In this document: in pieces, positions 5,936 through 6,886 of the stretch
Layout: each line of letters begins with the position of its first letter
How positions within the stretch are numbered: position 1 is the first letter of the stretch
Assembly (NCBI GenBank): GCA_947581845.1
Contig: CANPVY010000307.1
Span: 1 to 6,886 of the forward strand
DNA from: an uncultured bacterium
GTDB lineage: Bacteria; Gemmatimonadota; Gemmatimonadetes; Palauibacterales; KS3-K002
Length of the DNA: 6,886 bases
Direction: 5' to 3'
The notes under the pieces: model-generated
Seen by the model: the letters and a program-made list of their open reading frames with translations, nothing else
What the model was told of the DNA's origin: nothing
Databases searched by the model: none
Position numbers and translations under genes: made by a program

Positions 5936-6607
5936 ATGCAGGAAATGAAAAGGCTATTGGTGGTTGGATTAGGTAACTTCGGGTCGTGGGCAGTGCGCGC
6001 ACTCCACACGCTCGGGCACGAGGTGATCGCGATCGACCGCAAGGGCGATGTGGTGGACCGACACGCCGACGCGGTCACTCGCGGCGTTGTCGGCGACGCG
6101 ACGGACATCAGGTTGCTGAAAGAGATCGGTGCCGATAGCGCCGACGCGGCTATCGTAAGCACCGGCGGCGATCTCGCGGCCAGTATCCTGACGACCCTGG
6201 CCCTCACCGACCTCGGCGTGACGAACATCTATGTCAAGGTGGCAAGCCCGGAGGCAGCACGCGCGCTTGAGGCCCTCCGTGTCAGCGAAACGATCTTCCC
6301 CGAGCGCGAGGCCGCCTACAGCCTCGCGCACCGGATTGCCTCCCGGTCGGTGCTCAACTACGTGCCGCTGTCTCAGGGCTACTCCATACAGGAGATCGCT
6401 ATCCCCGATTCCTGGCTGGGGAAGACTCTGCGGGAACTGGCTCTCCCACAGCGCCACGGAATCCAGGTCGTCGCGGTCTATGATCTGCTCGCGGGTACCA
6501 TGCACGTGGCTCCGGATCCGGACCAGCCACTCAAGGACTCGGATCTGGCCATCGTCGCAGGAAAAGACGATGTGGTGGCTAAGGTCATCGGGGAGCGCAG
6601 CAGATGA
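5936..6607 (+). CDS. ktrA: Ktr system potassium uptake protein KtrA (RCK gating subunit)
   Basis: KtrA forms a cytosolic octameric ring that binds ATP/ADP or NAD(H) and controls KtrB. In some phyla the RCK_C domain also binds cyclic di-AMP. The 223-residue product has the usual single-RCK length. The RCK_N Rossmann motif is VVGLGNFG (9-16), with D34 ending strand 2 (EVIAID) and GDATD at 53-57. A C-terminal RCK_C domain follows from about residue 140, including SIQEIAIP and LGKTLRELALP. The ATG at 5936 lies 4 bases after the ktrB stop with no independent Shine-Dalgarno, which suggests translational coupling. An ATG at 5945 would remove three residues and has AGGA only 1 base upstream, too close to work well. 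It could in principle also touch TrkH, but the adjacency to ktrB makes KtrB the expected partner. Confidence 0.95.
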   Translation: MQEMKRLLVVGLGNFGSWAVRALHTLGHEVIAIDRKGDVVDRHADAVTRGVVGDATDIRLLKEIGADSADAAIVSTGGDLAASILTTLALTDLGVTNIYVKVASPEAARALEALRVSETIFPEREAAYSLAHRIASRSVLNYVPLSQGYSIQEIAIPDSWLGKTLRELALPQRHGIQVVAVYDLLAGTMHVAPDPDQPLKDSDLAIVAGKDDVVAKVIGERSR

Positions 6608-6659
6608 GGCCACCTGCCCGCGCTTCCCCTCCCCAGCGGCTCTCATCCACGGGCCGGGT

Positions 6660-6886
6660 CTAACGCTCGCGGCCGCGCTGCTCCTCCCGTTCCAAGCGCG
6701 CCAGCCGCTGCTCCAGGTCGAGCCGCGCCCTTCGCAACCGCTCGACCGTCTCGCGCTCACGCGCCAGACTCTCGCGCAGCCGCTCCAGCTCGAGTGACTC
6801 CACCGCCCGCCCTTCCGCTGCCGCCTCGACCGGGGGCGGGATGGCGAGTTCCGTGTCGCTCGCCCCGCTCGCGCCCACGCCCGCCC
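6660..6886 (-). CDS. C-terminal end of a coiled-coil protein (cut by window edge)
   Basis: The minus-strand frame is open from the right edge to a TAG at 6662-6660, about 74 codons. I do not recognise the protein. The visible part begins with a low-complexity alanine, glycine and proline stretch. From about SLELERL onward it is a very charged Arg/Glu/Leu segment of some 45 residues with leucines at heptad-like spacing (ERLRESLARERETVERL, then RARLDLEQRLARLEREEQR), which is a strong coiled-coil pattern. The in-frame GTG at 6878 has no visible ribosome site, and the frame continues beyond it, so this is more likely the tail of a longer protein than a complete 72-residue one. It converges on ktrA with 52 bases between the stop codons, so it is not part of the potassium operon. 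Confidence 0.55.
   Translation of the reverse strand, partial: AGVGASGASDTELAIPPPVEAAAEGRAVESLELERLRESLARERETVERLRRARLDLEQRLARLEREEQRGRER

Noticed and set aside
6608..6659. Bidirectional terminator between the convergent ktrA and coiled-coil genes
   Set aside because: A terminator is expected at this position, but I could find no stable inverted repeat and no T-run.
5969..6760. Minus-strand frame of 263 codons across ktrA
   Set aside because: It is antisense to ktrA, whose Rossmann and RCK_C motifs are clear, and shows no recognisable domain.
1..6886. Insertion sequence, integrase, CRISPR array or prophage signs, including integration at the tRNA
   Set aside because: No transposase, integrase, regularly spaced repeats or duplicated tRNA 3' end was seen. 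The tRNA is flanked by compact, ordinary genes.

Overview
The window is GC-rich bacterial chromosome with chromosomal-type, densely packed coding sequence and no sign of mobile DNA. The organism cannot be named with certainty. The SecD fragment has a long acidic and proline-rich linker and an overall layout that I associate with Gemmatimonadota or a similar deep-branching GC-rich Gram-negative lineage. This is a tentative inference from memory, not from a search.

Left third (1-1443, minus strand): the window opens inside secD, of which only the N-terminal 261 codons are present. It has a good promoter (812-839) and ribosome binding site. Behind it lies a 117-residue unrecognised membrane protein with a C-terminal four-cysteine zinc ribbon (991-1344). 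It follows a tRNA gene with anticodon CAU (1371-1443) after only 26 bases, and probably shares its transcript. The tRNA has a clear promoter at 1455-1482. That promoter and the secD promoter have the same design: TTGACG, a 16-base spacer, then a -10 box beginning with TA.

Middle and right (1583-6607, plus strand): four genes encode two complete potassium uptake systems side by side. trkA (gating subunit with two RCK units) and trkH (membrane channel subunit) come first, then after about 140-175 bases ktrB (membrane channel subunit) and ktrA (single-RCK gating subunit). All four selectivity-filter segments and the intramembrane gating loop are visible in both membrane proteins. All the RCK nucleotide-binding glycine motifs are visible in the two cytosolic proteins. 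Nothing looks broken. The subunit order is opposite in the two pairs (gate-channel, then channel-gate).

Right edge (6660-6886, minus strand): the C-terminal end of a highly charged coiled-coil protein converges on ktrA and runs out of the window.

Most of the window is ordinary housekeeping and transport biology. The items most worth a second look are the tRNA-linked zinc-ribbon membrane protein, the tandem Trk/Ktr arrangement, the near-identical direct repeats between trkH and ktrB, and the unclear ktrB start codon. I found no strong evidence for an undescribed system.
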